From the NCBI RefSeq assembly GCF_012272835.1, contig NZ_JAAWWK010000006.1:248001-312000 (forward strand): 64,000 bases of DNA. The letters run 5' to 3'. Under the pieces are notes generated by a model, which was given only the letters and a program-made list of their open reading frames with translations, searched no databases and was not told the origin of the DNA. Both the position numbers and the translations under genes were made by a program. The DNA is from Spongiibacter thalassae. Its GTDB lineage: Bacteria > Pseudomonadota > Gammaproteobacteria > Pseudomonadales > Spongiibacteraceae. Below, in pieces: positions 1 to 8,156 of the stretch (within the stretch, counting starts at the first letter, position 1; every line of letters begins with the position of its first letter).

Positions 1-1004
1 TTCAATTCCTGCTGATCCGGCGCTTTATAGAGCAAATCGCCACGCAGCGAGATTGGCGCGGCCTCGCCTCCGGGGCTGACACCACCGCTGAGGGTCAGCG
101 ACGACACTTCAGCGCGCATTCCCGCTTTATCGGCGTAACTCAGCTGGCCGTCCTTCAGTTCCAGCTTCCCCAGCGACCACTGCAGCGTCTCTGCGGTATC
201 GACCTCGGCGGCGGCGATCACCGCGATGGTGGCATCAAGGCTTGCCTGCTCACTGCGCTGTTTTACCGCGACATCCAGCTTTACATCGTTAAAGGAAAAA
301 TGATTCAACGCCTCGTTGAGCCCTATCTGCGCGGCTAGGCCCAGCTCGCCGGAGAGCTGCTGCCCGTTACCCTCCATTGCAAAGCCCGCATCGAGGGCAA
401 CAGGAATAGGCTGGCCACTCAGCTGGACGTTATCCCCCCGCAGGTTCACATTGCGCAACACTACGTCCTGACCGGTAGCGGCATCGCGATAATGAATTTC
501 TGCACCGTTAAGACGCAGCGATGCTATTGCCAACTGCAGGGGCTTAACATCTTCCCCGCCCTGTTCCGGCTCAGCAGGGGCGTCCTTAGGGGCCGCATTT
601 TTCTCCGCATCAACAATCTTTGTCCAATTGCCTACGCCCTCCTGGTCGACACTCAGGTTCAGCACTACGCCATCGAGGCCAATACCCTGAACAATGACTT
701 CCTTGCGCAGCAGCGGCATCAGCGCCACCGACAGGCGCGCCGCATCCAGGTGCATAAAGGTGCTCTGTTCACTGTCGTGGAGGTTCAGACTGGCCGCCCC
801 GGTCACCAGTTGAATATCGGGGAACAACTGCCAGGACAGGTCGCCCTCAAGGGCCAGGTTCACCCCCTGTGCCTCCGCCAGGCGCTCGATATCGTCGCGA
901 AAGATATTCGGGTCGATAATAAAAACCAGCGCGGCAAAGGCCAGTGCAACAACACCGACGACACCGGCAAGAGAGAGGGTCAGAATTTTTATAAAGCGTG
1001 GCAT
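1..1004 (-). CDS. AsmA family protein, N-terminal part (cut by window edge)
   Basis: The frame starts at the ATG at 1004 and stays open to the left edge, so about 334 N-terminal residues are present and the C-terminus is missing. The N-terminus MPRFIKILTLSLAGVVGVVA is a single signal-anchor helix. It is followed by a pattern typical of AsmA proteins: a conserved NIFRDDIERLAEAQ segment, then a GDLSW turn and beta-rich repeats. AsmA-like proteins are inner-membrane-anchored periplasmic bridge proteins linked to outer membrane lipid homeostasis. DUF924 lies upstream on the same strand with a gap of about 150 bp, so shared transcription is possible but not shown. The family call is firm; the exact paralogue is unknown. 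Confidence 0.85.
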   Translation of the reverse strand, partial: MPRFIKILTLSLAGVVGVVALAFAALVFIIDPNIFRDDIERLAEAQGVNLALEGDLSWQLFPDIQLVTGAASLNLHDSEQSTFMHLDAARLSVALMPLLRKEVIVQGIGLDGVVLNLSVDQEGVGNWTKIVDAEKNAAPKDAPAEPEQGGEDVKPLQLAIASLRLNGAEIHYRDAATGQDVVLRNVNLRGDNVQLSGQPIPVALDAGFAMEGNGQQLSGELGLAAQIGLNEALNHFSFNDVKLDVAVKQRSEQASLDATIAVIAAAEVDTAETLQWSLGKLELKDGQLSYADKAGMRAEVSSLTLSGGVSPGGEAAPISLRGDLLYKAPDQQEL

Positions 1005-1157
1005 GGTGCTCCCCAAAGGTGTACCTGCTTGACTTGAATGTTGGGTATAGACACGGAAAGTGCCTGAGGTTTCCTGAAGATGGCAAAGATGCCCGGCTCC
1101 GGCAAGTGAAATCTATACACAGGAATAAACAAGAATTGCGCCAAGAGACGGTCTGGG

Positions 1158-1691
1158 TCAGAAACTCGACCCCGGCTGCTGCAAAAATTCCAGCTCCGCC
1201 GCCGTGGATTCGCGCCCCAGTATGGCATTGCGATGGGGGTAACGACCGAAGCGATCAATGATGTGTTTGTGCCGCAACTCGAATTGATAATTATCACCGG
1301 GCGCGTGCTCTCGAAACAGCGCCTCGGCACAGATATGTACCGCCGCTGACTCACTGTGCATATAGGGCATCAGCATAAAGCTGCAACGGGTGGGTTCAAG
1401 GGTCAGATGGCAGCCCTGCGCGACCGCCTCCTGTGCCAGCGCGAGCGCCATACCGTCCTGGGCAAAAGCTCGCGGGGTGTTGCGATAAATATTGCGGGAA
1501 AACTGGTCCAGCACAATGATTTCCGCCAAACGCCCCGCAGCACTCGACCGCCAGCTATAAAACTCCCCGGCGGCGGCTTGGCACAGGGTCTTGCCGAAGC
1601 GCTGCTCAATCTGCGCATCGAGGGCCTGATCCACCGACCACCACTGGCCGGGTGAAAGCTCTGAAAACCAGAAATACAGTACGTCTTCCAT
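1158..1691 (-). CDS. DUF924 family protein
   Basis: The product is 177 residues if started at the ATG at 1691, which follows a purine-rich stretch and gives the usual family start MEDVLYFWFSE. A longer frame reaches 1772 but would extend into the end of the phzF-like gene. The DUF924 signature LDQFSRNIYRNTPRAF and the later FMLMPYMHSES segment are clear. The family is helical (TPR-like fold) and of unknown function. It follows the phzF-like gene on the same strand with a gap of about 50 bp and may be co-transcribed. Confidence 0.9.
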   Translation of the reverse strand: MEDVLYFWFSELSPGQWWSVDQALDAQIEQRFGKTLCQAAAGEFYSWRSSAAGRLAEIIVLDQFSRNIYRNTPRAFAQDGMALALAQEAVAQGCHLTLEPTRCSFMLMPYMHSESAAVHICAEALFREHAPGDNYQFELRHKHIIDRFGRYPHRNAILGRESTAAELEFLQQPGSSF

Positions 1692-1743
1692 AGCCTGCCC
1701 CCCTGGGCAAAGTGCCCCCTTCTGGTGTTCGCCGGTGACGGCT

Positions 1744-2535
1744 CTACCGGTGCGGGATTGCCAGAACCTCACCCGCCATAGTGGTCACCGCCTGCCCGAA
1801 CAGTAACACGCGCTGATCGCGCAGGGCCACCGACAGCTCGCCGCCTCTGGGCGAGAGCTGGCGCGCGGAAAACTCTGCTTTACCCAGACGTCGCGCCCAG
1901 TAGTCGGCCAAAGCACAGTGAGCAGAGCCTGTTACCGGATCTTCATTGATGCCAAAGCGAGGGGCGAAAAATCGCGACACAATATCGCAGTCGTCACCCG
2001 CCGCGGTAATGATCACACCGCGCACAGGAATGGCTGCCAAGGCGGCAAAATCGGGGACAAAGCCCGCCACAGCCTCGGCATTTGGCAGTTCAACAAGGAT
2101 GTCCTCCCCCGCATCAGCGACACTGACAAAACCCGCCACGGCGTTTTTCACTGCCTCACTGACATGCGGCTGCTCCAGCGTCTTGGTGCGGGGGAAGTCC
2201 ATACAAATCCGCCCATCATTGCGGCTCACCAACAAACAGCCACTGCGGCTGTGGAAGCGAATATTGTCGCTGTTTTCCAGGCCCTGGCTCCACAGTGCAT
2301 GTGCAGAGGCCAATGTCGCATGACCACACAGGTTGACCTCCCGCAATGGGGTAAACCAGCGCAGATCCCACTCTCCCTCAGCCCGTTTGCTGAGGTAGGC
2401 GGTTTCGGAAAGGTTGAACTCTGCCGCAAGGGCTTGCAGTAGCTCGTCGTTATAACTCTGTTCCAGCACGCACACCGCAGCGGGGTTGCCGCCAAATTTG
2501 CTGGAGGTAAAGGCATCGACAATGGTGTAACGCAT
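1744..2535 (-). CDS. PhzF family isomerase/epimerase
   Basis: This is a 263-residue PhzF-fold protein. The start at 2535 (MRYTIVDAFTSSKFGGNPAA) is preceded by GAGAGAAG at good spacing. Family marks are GNPAAVC, the FNLSETAYL segment carrying the catalytic Glu, and the C-terminal INEDPVTGSAHCALADYW. PhzF proteins are cofactor-free isomerases or epimerases of small acids; the substrate here cannot be told. It lies 11 bp downstream of a small membrane protein and divergent from a MocR regulator, so it is a likely target of that regulator. Confidence 0.92.
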   Translation of the reverse strand: MRYTIVDAFTSSKFGGNPAAVCVLEQSYNDELLQALAAEFNLSETAYLSKRAEGEWDLRWFTPLREVNLCGHATLASAHALWSQGLENSDNIRFHSRSGCLLVSRNDGRICMDFPRTKTLEQPHVSEAVKNAVAGFVSVADAGEDILVELPNAEAVAGFVPDFAALAAIPVRGVIITAAGDDCDIVSRFFAPRFGINEDPVTGSAHCALADYWARRLGKAEFSARQLSPRGGELSVALRDQRVLLFGQAVTTMAGEVLAIPHR

Positions 2536-2546
2536 AGTTGCTTCTC

Positions 2547-2726
2547 TCAGTGAATATTCCACCACCACGGGCGTGTTGTGTTTGTCTTGTCGAACACTGC
2601 CCCGTAGCGCTGTCCGTCGCTCGGCAAGCCCTCGACAGCAGGCGCTAGCCATAGCATAGCAAGCAGAACAGCAACGCCGACGATGGCGGCAACAATGTAA
2701 AAGTAAATGCTTCCATGATTGTTCAT
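2547..2726 (-). CDS. small single-pass membrane protein, 59 aa
   Basis: This short frame starts at ATG 2726 behind a strong AAGGGGG ribosome site and ends at TGA 2547, 11 bp before the phzF-like start. The product begins MNNHGSIYFYIVAAIVGVAV, has one hydrophobic helix (about residues 8-28), and ends in a short polar tail with a Trp triplet. It resembles no family I recognise. Its position at the head of the phzF-like transcript, facing the MocR gene, and its good ribosome site argue that it is real. Confidence 0.6.
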   Translation of the reverse strand: MNNHGSIYFYIVAAIVGVAVLLAMLWLAPAVEGLPSDGQRYGAVFDKTNTTRPWWWNIH

Positions 2727-2774
2727 AGGGCCCCCTTACACCCCTAGTTTGCAAGGAAGCAGAAAACCAATACA

Positions 2775-2817
2775 GATACAGATTAAATATTTTGTTACGA
2801 TACAGATCAAATACTTT
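2775..2817. promoter_or_regulatory. direct-repeat operator of the MocR regulator
   Basis: Two nearly identical copies of GATACAGATYAAATAYTTT lie at 2775-2793 and 2799-2817, 24 bp start to start (about two helical turns). A partial extra copy of ATACAGA lies just upstream at 2770 and an inverted ATCTGT at 2821. The site sits between the divergent MocR gene and the small-protein/phzF-like unit. MocR/PdxR-type regulators are known to bind direct repeats in such divergent promoters, so autoregulation and control of phzF are inferred. Confidence 0.6.
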
Positions 2818-2844
2818 TCAATCTGTCATGGTGCACAGCTGGCG

Positions 2845-4293
2845 ATGGAAAACCCACAGGCAGTGAATAGCGAATCTCCCCTTTATCTGCAGATCGCAGA
2901 ACAAGTGATCGAAGGTATCGGCTCGGGCAAACTGCGCAGCGGCGAACGCCTGCCCGGCGTGCGGCCCATCAGCCGAGCCTATGGTGTAAGCCTGGCCACA
3001 GCGGTGGCAGCCTATCGCTACCTGGAACGGGAAAATATTATCGAGGCACGGCCGCGATCCGGCTTTTTCGTCAAACACCGTTTCAGTGAGTCACTGCAGC
3101 AGCCGGAACAGTCGCGCCCCCGTCAGTGGCCTACCCCGGTAACGGGCCAGCAACGGGTGATGCAGGTTATCGAGGCCAGCCACGAACCCGGCTTGCTACA
3201 CCTGGGCGCCGCCGTACCCGACCCGGACCTGTTGCCTCTCAAGGCCATCCAACGCGCCCTTGCCTCGGCCGCCCGACACCCCTTGACCACCCGTGGTGGC
3301 TACGAATTTCCTCCTGGCTTCAGCGGCCTGCGCGAGCCACTGGCTGCCCGACTTCAGCAATTGGACTGCCGAGTAAGCGCCGAGGAAATTGTTGTCACCA
3401 ACGGCGGCCAGGAAGCCCTGATGCTTGCACTGCGCACCCTTTGCCAACCGGGGGATATTGTCGCGCTGGAGTCCCCCGCTTTTTATGGCTTGTTGCAGAT
3501 TATCGACGCACTGGGCCTGAAGGCACTGGAAATTCCCACCCATCCCGACAGCGGTATTTCGCTGGACGCCTTGCAGCTGGCAATCGAGAAGTGGCCGATC
3601 AAGGTCTGTGTGGTGGTGTCAAACTTCAGCAACCCGCTGGGCTGCGTCATGCCCGACAGTCACAAACAGCAGCTCGCGCAAATGATGGAGAAGGCGGGTA
3701 TTCCCCTGATCGAAGACGATATCTACGGCGACCTTAGCTTCGACAGCTCCCGTCCCGGCACTATCAAGCGTCACGATGTCAGCGGCAACATCCTCTACTG
3801 CTCCTCTTTTTCCAAGACGCTGTCCCCCGGCCTTCGAGTGGGCTGGCTATGCCCCGGCCGCTACCTTGAGGCGGTAAAGTACCAAAAGTTTATTCACAGC
3901 TGCGCCTCGCCCACAGTGCCGCAAATTGCCGCCGGCCAGCTGCTGGCCAGCGGCGATTACGACCGGCATATTCACCGCATGCGCGGCGAGCTTTACCGCT
4001 CGGTGATGCGTATGCGTGAGCGCCTGTGCCACCATCTTCCCAGTGGTACTCGAATCACCCTGCCCAAAGGCGGCTTTGTGCTGTGGGTGGAACTACCGCC
4101 CAATGTAGACAGCCTGGCCCTCGCCCAGCTGGCGCTGGCAGAGGGGGTCAGCATTGCCGCCGGCCCGCTGTTTTCCGCTAGCGAAAAATATCGCAACTTC
4201 ATGCGGATTTCCTGCGCCTGCCCCTGGAGCGACCAGGTAGAGCTGGGGCTGGCCACACTGGGCAGACTCGCGCGACAATTGTGTCAACCCTGA
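2845..4293 (+). CDS. MocR/PdxR-type GntR transcriptional regulator with aminotransferase domain
   Basis: The 482-residue product has an N-terminal winged helix (about residues 1-75) that includes SGERLPGVRPISRAYGVS. A fold-type I aminotransferase domain follows. The PLP-binding motif SFSKTLSPGLRVGW places the Schiff-base lysine near residue 324, and the NFSNPLG and EDDIYGDL segments also fit. The ATG at 2845 gives the family start; the longer frame back to 2719 would read through the operator repeats. It is probably a PLP-responsive regulator of the divergent phzF-like operon. The ligand is unknown. Confidence 0.93.
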   Translation: MENPQAVNSESPLYLQIAEQVIEGIGSGKLRSGERLPGVRPISRAYGVSLATAVAAYRYLERENIIEARPRSGFFVKHRFSESLQQPEQSRPRQWPTPVTGQQRVMQVIEASHEPGLLHLGAAVPDPDLLPLKAIQRALASAARHPLTTRGGYEFPPGFSGLREPLAARLQQLDCRVSAEEIVVTNGGQEALMLALRTLCQPGDIVALESPAFYGLLQIIDALGLKALEIPTHPDSGISLDALQLAIEKWPIKVCVVVSNFSNPLGCVMPDSHKQQLAQMMEKAGIPLIEDDIYGDLSFDSSRPGTIKRHDVSGNILYCSSFSKTLSPGLRVGWLCPGRYLEAVKYQKFIHSCASPTVPQIAAGQLLASGDYDRHIHRMRGELYRSVMRMRERLCHHLPSGTRITLPKGGFVLWVELPPNVDSLALAQLALAEGVSIAAGPLFSASEKYRNFMRISCACPWSDQVELGLATLGRLARQLCQP

Positions 4294-4325
4294 AATTCCT
4301 ACACCACATGGCGAGGTCACACTTG

Positions 4326-4601
4326 GTGAAATCCTTACATCTGCGCATCACCGGCCGCGTACAGGGCGTTTGGTACCGACGTTGGACGGCGACGACCGCC
4401 CGCAAACTCGGCGTCAACGGCTGGGTTAGAAACCGCAGCGACGGCAGCGTTGAGGCGGTGTTCAGTGGCCCTGAGGACAAAGTCGATGAGCTATTGGCGC
4501 GCTGTTGGCAGGGGCCGGAAAATGCCCATGTCGAGCACATTGAAACTCACCTCACCGAGCCAGTGTTAGAGCCCGGCTTTGCGCAGCGCGACACCCTTTA
4601 G
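4326..4601 (+). CDS. acylphosphatase
   Basis: This is a small acylphosphatase of about 91 residues. The signature RVQGVWYRRW carries the catalytic Arg, and GVNGWVRNRSDGSVEAVFSG carries the catalytic Asn. I chose the GTG at 4326 because GAGGT lies 8 bp ahead and this gives the family length; an ATG at 4308 is possible. The enzyme hydrolyses acyl phosphates. It follows the MocR gene closely. Its stop overlaps the stop of the convergent DMT transporter gene by 4 bp. Confidence 0.92.
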   Translation: MKSLHLRITGRVQGVWYRRWTATTARKLGVNGWVRNRSDGSVEAVFSGPEDKVDELLARCWQGPENAHVEHIETHLTEPVLEPGFAQRDTL

Positions 4602-5503
4602 CCAAACAGTCGCCGCAATCCCGCAGGCAGAATCCGTTGCGGCCGCACACCGCTGTGTACCAACAGTGCAAACAGAATCAATATCGCACCGGCAACCATC
4701 GGGCCGGTCAGCGTTTCGTCGGCAATCAGCACCCCGAGGGTCATTGCCAGCACCGGGGTGATCAACGGAATCACCGACACCGCCGACACGCTCATATTCG
4801 CCAGGATGTGGTAGTAGGCAAAAAAGCCAAACAGCGAAGCCACCAGCGCCAGGTACAGCAATGAACCCAGTGACACCGGGCTGAATACGATCGGCTCGAC
4901 CCCGTAGAACAACACCCAACTGACGACCAGCCCCGGCAGGGCAAAGGCCATTGCCCCCAGCGTTTGCTCCATCGGCTCAACCGCCAGCGTGGCATTGAGT
5001 TTTTTAACCCACAGCGCGCTGGAGGAGAACAGCACGCTGGATAACAGCATCAGGGCAATGCCGCGATAGCTGTCGCCGGTCACCACAATGTCGTCATAGA
5101 GAATACACAGCAGCCCTGCCAGCGCCACCAGTATGGCGATGATTTTCCGCGGTTGAAGCAGGCTCTCACCCAGTATCAACCCGGACAACAGCACGGTAGT
5201 GAAGGGGCTTAAGCCAAACAGCAGCGCAATCAAACCCGACGGCAAATACTCCGCGGCCTGGTATACCAGCGCCATATTGGGGAACAGGCTGATCGATGCC
5301 GCAAAATAGATTTTCCAGTGGCGACGAAATGACAGACCGGCGTAGCCGCACAGGGTGAGCAACAAACTGCCCGCCATCAGTGCCACCACCAGGCGCAGGG
5401 TCAGACCGGCGATCGGTGCCAGGGTGTCACCGCCCAACTGGATCGCCAGGGGTGTCGTGGCCCATATCAAAATGACCGCCACGTAGTTGATTCTTACCAG
5501 CAT
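4598..5503 (-). CDS. EamA/RhaT-family (DMT) transporter
   Basis: This 301-residue integral membrane protein has about ten hydrophobic helices in two EamA halves, starting MLVRINYVAVILIWATTPLA at ATG 5503. Family marks include AEYLPSGLIALLFGLSPF and the repeated GESLL/ADETLTG positions near the end of each half. DMT proteins export or import small metabolites such as amino acids; the substrate is not deducible. The gene is preceded by its own promoter, a short leader ORF and an intrinsic terminator, which together point to attenuation control. Confidence 0.92.
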   Translation of the reverse strand: MLVRINYVAVILIWATTPLAIQLGGDTLAPIAGLTLRLVVALMAGSLLLTLCGYAGLSFRRHWKIYFAASISLFPNMALVYQAAEYLPSGLIALLFGLSPFTTVLLSGLILGESLLQPRKIIAILVALAGLLCILYDDIVVTGDSYRGIALMLLSSVLFSSSALWVKKLNATLAVEPMEQTLGAMAFALPGLVVSWVLFYGVEPIVFSPVSLGSLLYLALVASLFGFFAYYHILANMSVSAVSVIPLITPVLAMTLGVLIADETLTGPMVAGAILILFALLVHSGVRPQRILPAGLRRLFG

Positions 5504-5548
5504 TATCTTGCCCCTGCATACTGCCGAGGTCACCCTGTGCCTGAAACG

Positions 5549-5578
5549 AAAAAGGCCGCAGGGTGAGCTGCGGCCTTT
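5549..5578 (-). terminator. intrinsic terminator in the leader of the DMT transporter (attenuator)
   Basis: A perfect 11-bp stem (5551-5561 with 5568-5578, arm AAAGGCCGCAG) and a 6-nt loop are followed on the minus strand by TTTTTCGTTTC. It lies about 45 bp before the transporter start and downstream of the promoter at 5728-5757, inside the leader transcript. It may also end transcripts from the upstream GST-like gene. Confidence 0.8.
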
Positions 5579-5603
5579 GGAAAAATCGGTATTGATGACT
5601 ACA

Positions 5604-5690
5604 TCATTTTCCCGCCGCACAGCCCATCGCCCAACGCAGTGCTGCACTGCGATTGGCGACGACGATCATGGCGGGACAGAAAAATGTCAT
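5604..5690 (-). CDS. possible leader peptide of the DMT transporter
   Basis: A 28-codon frame opens about 30 nt after the predicted transcription start and ends 26 nt before the terminator stem. The peptide begins MTFFCPAMIVVANRSAALRW and is Ala-rich. An internal ATG at 5669 could also serve. No strong ribosome site is visible, which lowers confidence. The segment TGCGGC near the end of the frame (5614-5619) can pair with the 5' arm of the terminator and so form an anti-terminator. A perfect GCAGTGC palindrome lies at 5636-5650. Confidence 0.35.
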   Translation of the reverse strand: MTFFCPAMIVVANRSAALRWAMGCAAGK

Positions 5691-5727
5691 AGTTTTTCGA
5701 TGTATTCATTTACGTTACGAACAACCG

Positions 5728-5757
5728 ACTATACGGGATGCAAATTTACCTGTGCAA
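5728..5757 (-). promoter_or_regulatory. sigma70-type promoter for the DMT transporter leader
   Basis: On the minus strand, TTGCAC (5752-5757) and TATAGT (5728-5733) are separated by 18 bp. This is a near-consensus -35/-10 pair. Transcription would begin near 5721 and give a leader of about 220 nt before the transporter start. The -35 box lies just after the stop of the upstream gene. Confidence 0.6.
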
Positions 5758-5764
5758 GCAATTA

Positions 5765-6541
5765 TTACTCGCCGCCGTAGGTTTCGTTGAGGTAGCGGAG
5801 AATTTCCGTCGACTCGTACAGATCCATCCCGGTGTTGGGGTCGATCAAATAGGGCACCTGAAAGCGGCCGGTTAATTCAAACATCCGCTGGCGATTCGGG
5901 CTGGTAATCGGCGCGTCGGGAAAGAAGCGACGACGCACTCCGGGTGGCCCCATTTCCTGCCAGCGGGACTTGCCAAAATTGCGCAGATGATACGGCAGCT
6001 CCAGCTCACACATCAGCTCGCGCACGGGTCGTGAATAGGGGCTGCTTTCAAAGCTATAAAGCTCAAGAGGCTGCTCTGGTGCCGATGACGCCTTGGCGTA
6101 AATCCCACGGGCGCCGAGCACTGAACGTGTGGCGGTGGCCGCCATCGACGTGGCCACCTGGAACTGGCGCACTGGGCCACGGGCCGGTACACGTTTGCGG
6201 GTGTTGCCGTAGGTCTCGTAGAGGTAATTCACGATGTCGGCAGACTCCAGCATCACCACGCCGGTATTCGGATCAACCAATATGGGAAACTGATTGATTC
6301 CCGCTTGGTCGAGCGCCTCGGGACGGAAACGCATGCCGCCCTTCGGACAGGGGTATATCATCGCGTCGAGATCCAGTTCGCACAGCACTTCCCTTACAAG
6401 ACGGCAGTAGGGGCAGCCCTCCATGTCGTAGAGCTTTAACAATTGCTCCGGCGCGGTCGCCTTGGCGGAAAAGGACGACGTACCCCGCCAGCCCCGTACC
6501 GCGCTGGTCATAAGGGAGTTGAGCAAATCAATGGTAGACAT
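5765..6541 (-). CDS. tandem glutaredoxin/GST N-terminal-domain protein
   Basis: The 258-residue protein has two GST-N/thioredoxin-fold domains, roughly residues 33-112 and 158-257. The first carries a glutaredoxin-like CPYC motif (residues 43-46). At the same place the second has SPYS (167-170), so it has lost both cysteines. Each copy has the cis-Pro region (INQFPILVDPNTG and RFQVPYLIDPNTG) followed by an ES-x-(D/E)I helix. GGAG lies ahead of ATG 6541. It is probably a redox or glutathione-binding protein; the partner is unknown. Confidence 0.85.
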   Translation of the reverse strand: MSTIDLLNSLMTSAVRGWRGTSSFSAKATAPEQLLKLYDMEGCPYCRLVREVLCELDLDAMIYPCPKGGMRFRPEALDQAGINQFPILVDPNTGVVMLESADIVNYLYETYGNTRKRVPARGPVRQFQVATSMAATATRSVLGARGIYAKASSAPEQPLELYSFESSPYSRPVRELMCELELPYHLRNFGKSRWQEMGPPGVRRRFFPDAPITSPNRQRMFELTGRFQVPYLIDPNTGMDLYESTEILRYLNETYGGE

Positions 6542-6644
6542 AGTGGGTCTCCGACCTGGGTAATGAAAGTGGATTAGTTGACGCGGGGCGCGCCATCAAT
6601 TTCCGCCAACAGGTATACAGAAAAATACTCGCGAGACCAATGGT

Positions 6645-7502
6645 TCACGTGCGCTTTTTCCTGGCCTTTGCGGCATTCTTTTTCTTGTCACCCTTGGGCG
6701 GGTTCGCCGCAGTGTCTACGTCATCAAGCCAAAACAGGGTATCCAGATAGGCCATGTATCGCTGCAGATATTGCGGTGACAGCTCGCGCATCGTGGTCAA
6801 GGCCTTGATCGCCAGCATCTGCGGGTTGAGTGGCCCAGGGCTTTCAGGGCTGCGCTCAATGGCCTGGTCAACACGCTGCTCGACACTGTTCTGCTCACTG
6901 CGCTGACGCAACACCTTGATGGATTTTAATGGCGGCGCGCCCGAGGTTTGCGGCGACTGACTGGTGGACGCCGACTCCGGCTCAGCGGTGGCCAGCGCCG
7001 ACAAAATTTCCTGCTGCTGGGCGCGCAGCATTTTATCTACCTCACTGAGGCCGACCACCTCAATATCCAGCGAGGCGTCCAGCGCCCGGCGCAGGGCCGC
7101 CAATTCATCGACTAATTGGCTGTGAGTAAAGCGCCGGCGACAGGCCGCCGCATAGCGCAACACACCGTGCAAATCACCCTGTTCGCGCAGCTGCGCGCAA
7201 TGCTCATTTTGCGCCGGCGACAACAGCGGCAAGGCCGACAGGCAGTCGTCGACCCGGGCCTGCAGGGTGTCGCGCTCGACAACAAAAGCCTCCAGCGCCG
7301 TACTCAGTCGATTGAACAAACGGTTGCGGCGCGGTTCCGACGCCGACAACCAGCGCCGATGCAAGGCCACAATATGCGCCCAGGCGGTGGCGCTGATGCG
7401 CTCGGCACCCGTCCCTTGCAAGTCGTCGAAGCGGCGCTGCAGCGCCTCGACATCTGGCTCTGAGCGGTGCGTCCCGGCAGTGATTGGGGCGTGCTCAGTC
7501 AT
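6645..7502 (-). CDS. DUF2894 protein, last gene of a Zorya III-like motor operon
   Basis: The 285-residue protein starts at ATG 7502 (MTEHAPITAGTHR), overlapping the end of the OmpA/MotB-like gene by 8 bp. It is soluble and helical, with a basic, Lys/Ala-rich tail (GDKKKNAAKARKKRT). Features matching DUF2894 are the central FDDLQG, HIVALHRRWLSASEPRRNRL and SPQYLQRYMAYLDTLFWLDD segments. As I recall, DUF2894 and DUF3348 proteins accompany ZorA and ZorB in type III Zorya systems; this should be confirmed by profile search. Its role would be as an effector or nucleic-acid-contacting partner, but no nuclease motif is visible. Confidence 0.8.
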   Translation of the reverse strand: MTEHAPITAGTHRSEPDVEALQRRFDDLQGTGAERISATAWAHIVALHRRWLSASEPRRNRLFNRLSTALEAFVVERDTLQARVDDCLSALPLLSPAQNEHCAQLREQGDLHGVLRYAAACRRRFTHSQLVDELAALRRALDASLDIEVVGLSEVDKMLRAQQQEILSALATAEPESASTSQSPQTSGAPPLKSIKVLRQRSEQNSVEQRVDQAIERSPESPGPLNPQMLAIKALTTMRELSPQYLQRYMAYLDTLFWLDDVDTAANPPKGDKKKNAAKARKKRT

Positions 7503-8154
7503 CGGCGGGCAGTGCACTCTCAACCGGCGCGGAGGCTTCCAGCATCGGCACCGGCGACATTTCCACACGGCGATTGCGCGAGCGGGACTCGCCATCCACA
7601 TTGGGCACCACCGGCTGCTGGGCGCCAAAGGCCGCCGCGAATACTCGCTCGGCGGGCATGCCCTCGGCAATCAGTGCCCGGGTAACGGTCAACGCACGCT
7701 GAGCGGAAAGCTCCCAATTGTCACTGAAATGCAGATTGCCCTGCTGAATAGGCAGGTCGTCGGTAAACCCGCTGACCATCAACATCAAACCGTTCTCGCG
7801 CAGATAGAATTCCAGTGGCCCACGCAGATTGCGCAGCAGCTCCTGCCCCTCCTCCTGCAATTCCGCCGAGTTCAGCGAGAATAGAACATTGCCGCTGATA
7901 CCAATACGTCCGTCGGTCAGCGTCACCCGCCCTTCGGCCAGCGGAACCGCCAGTGCCTGTTCGAGGTCTGCCCGGCGCTGTTCGGCCTGCTCTCGCTTCT
8001 GGGTTTCCTGCTCGAGACTTTGGGACAGCTCCAATTGAAATCCCAGCGCCCATACCAGCATCAGTACGAACACGCCGACCAAGCCGGTCATCAAGTCACC
8101 AAACACCGCCCAGATCGGCGGTTCCTGGGCCAGTTCGTTTTCCAGCTCAGACAT
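7495..8154 (-). CDS. OmpA/MotB-like stator protein (ZorB-like)
   Basis: The product has 219 residues. A single N-terminal membrane helix (about residues 14-38) contains an acidic residue, D20, in FGDLMTGLVGVF, the layout of MotB/ZorB proton- or sodium-carrying helices. A short coiled coil (about 45-70) leads into an OmpA-type peptidoglycan-binding domain (about 85-205) with GFTDD, NWELSAQRALTVTRAL and NRRVEM. It starts 2 bp after the stop of the MotA-like gene. It would form the ion channel with that protein and anchor the complex to the cell wall. Confidence 0.9.
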   Translation of the reverse strand: MSELENELAQEPPIWAVFGDLMTGLVGVFVLMLVWALGFQLELSQSLEQETQKREQAEQRRADLEQALAVPLAEGRVTLTDGRIGISGNVLFSLNSAELQEEGQELLRNLRGPLEFYLRENGLMLMVSGFTDDLPIQQGNLHFSDNWELSAQRALTVTRALIAEGMPAERVFAAAFGAQQPVVPNVDGESRSRNRRVEMSPVPMLEASAPVESALPADD

Positions 8155-8156
8155 GG

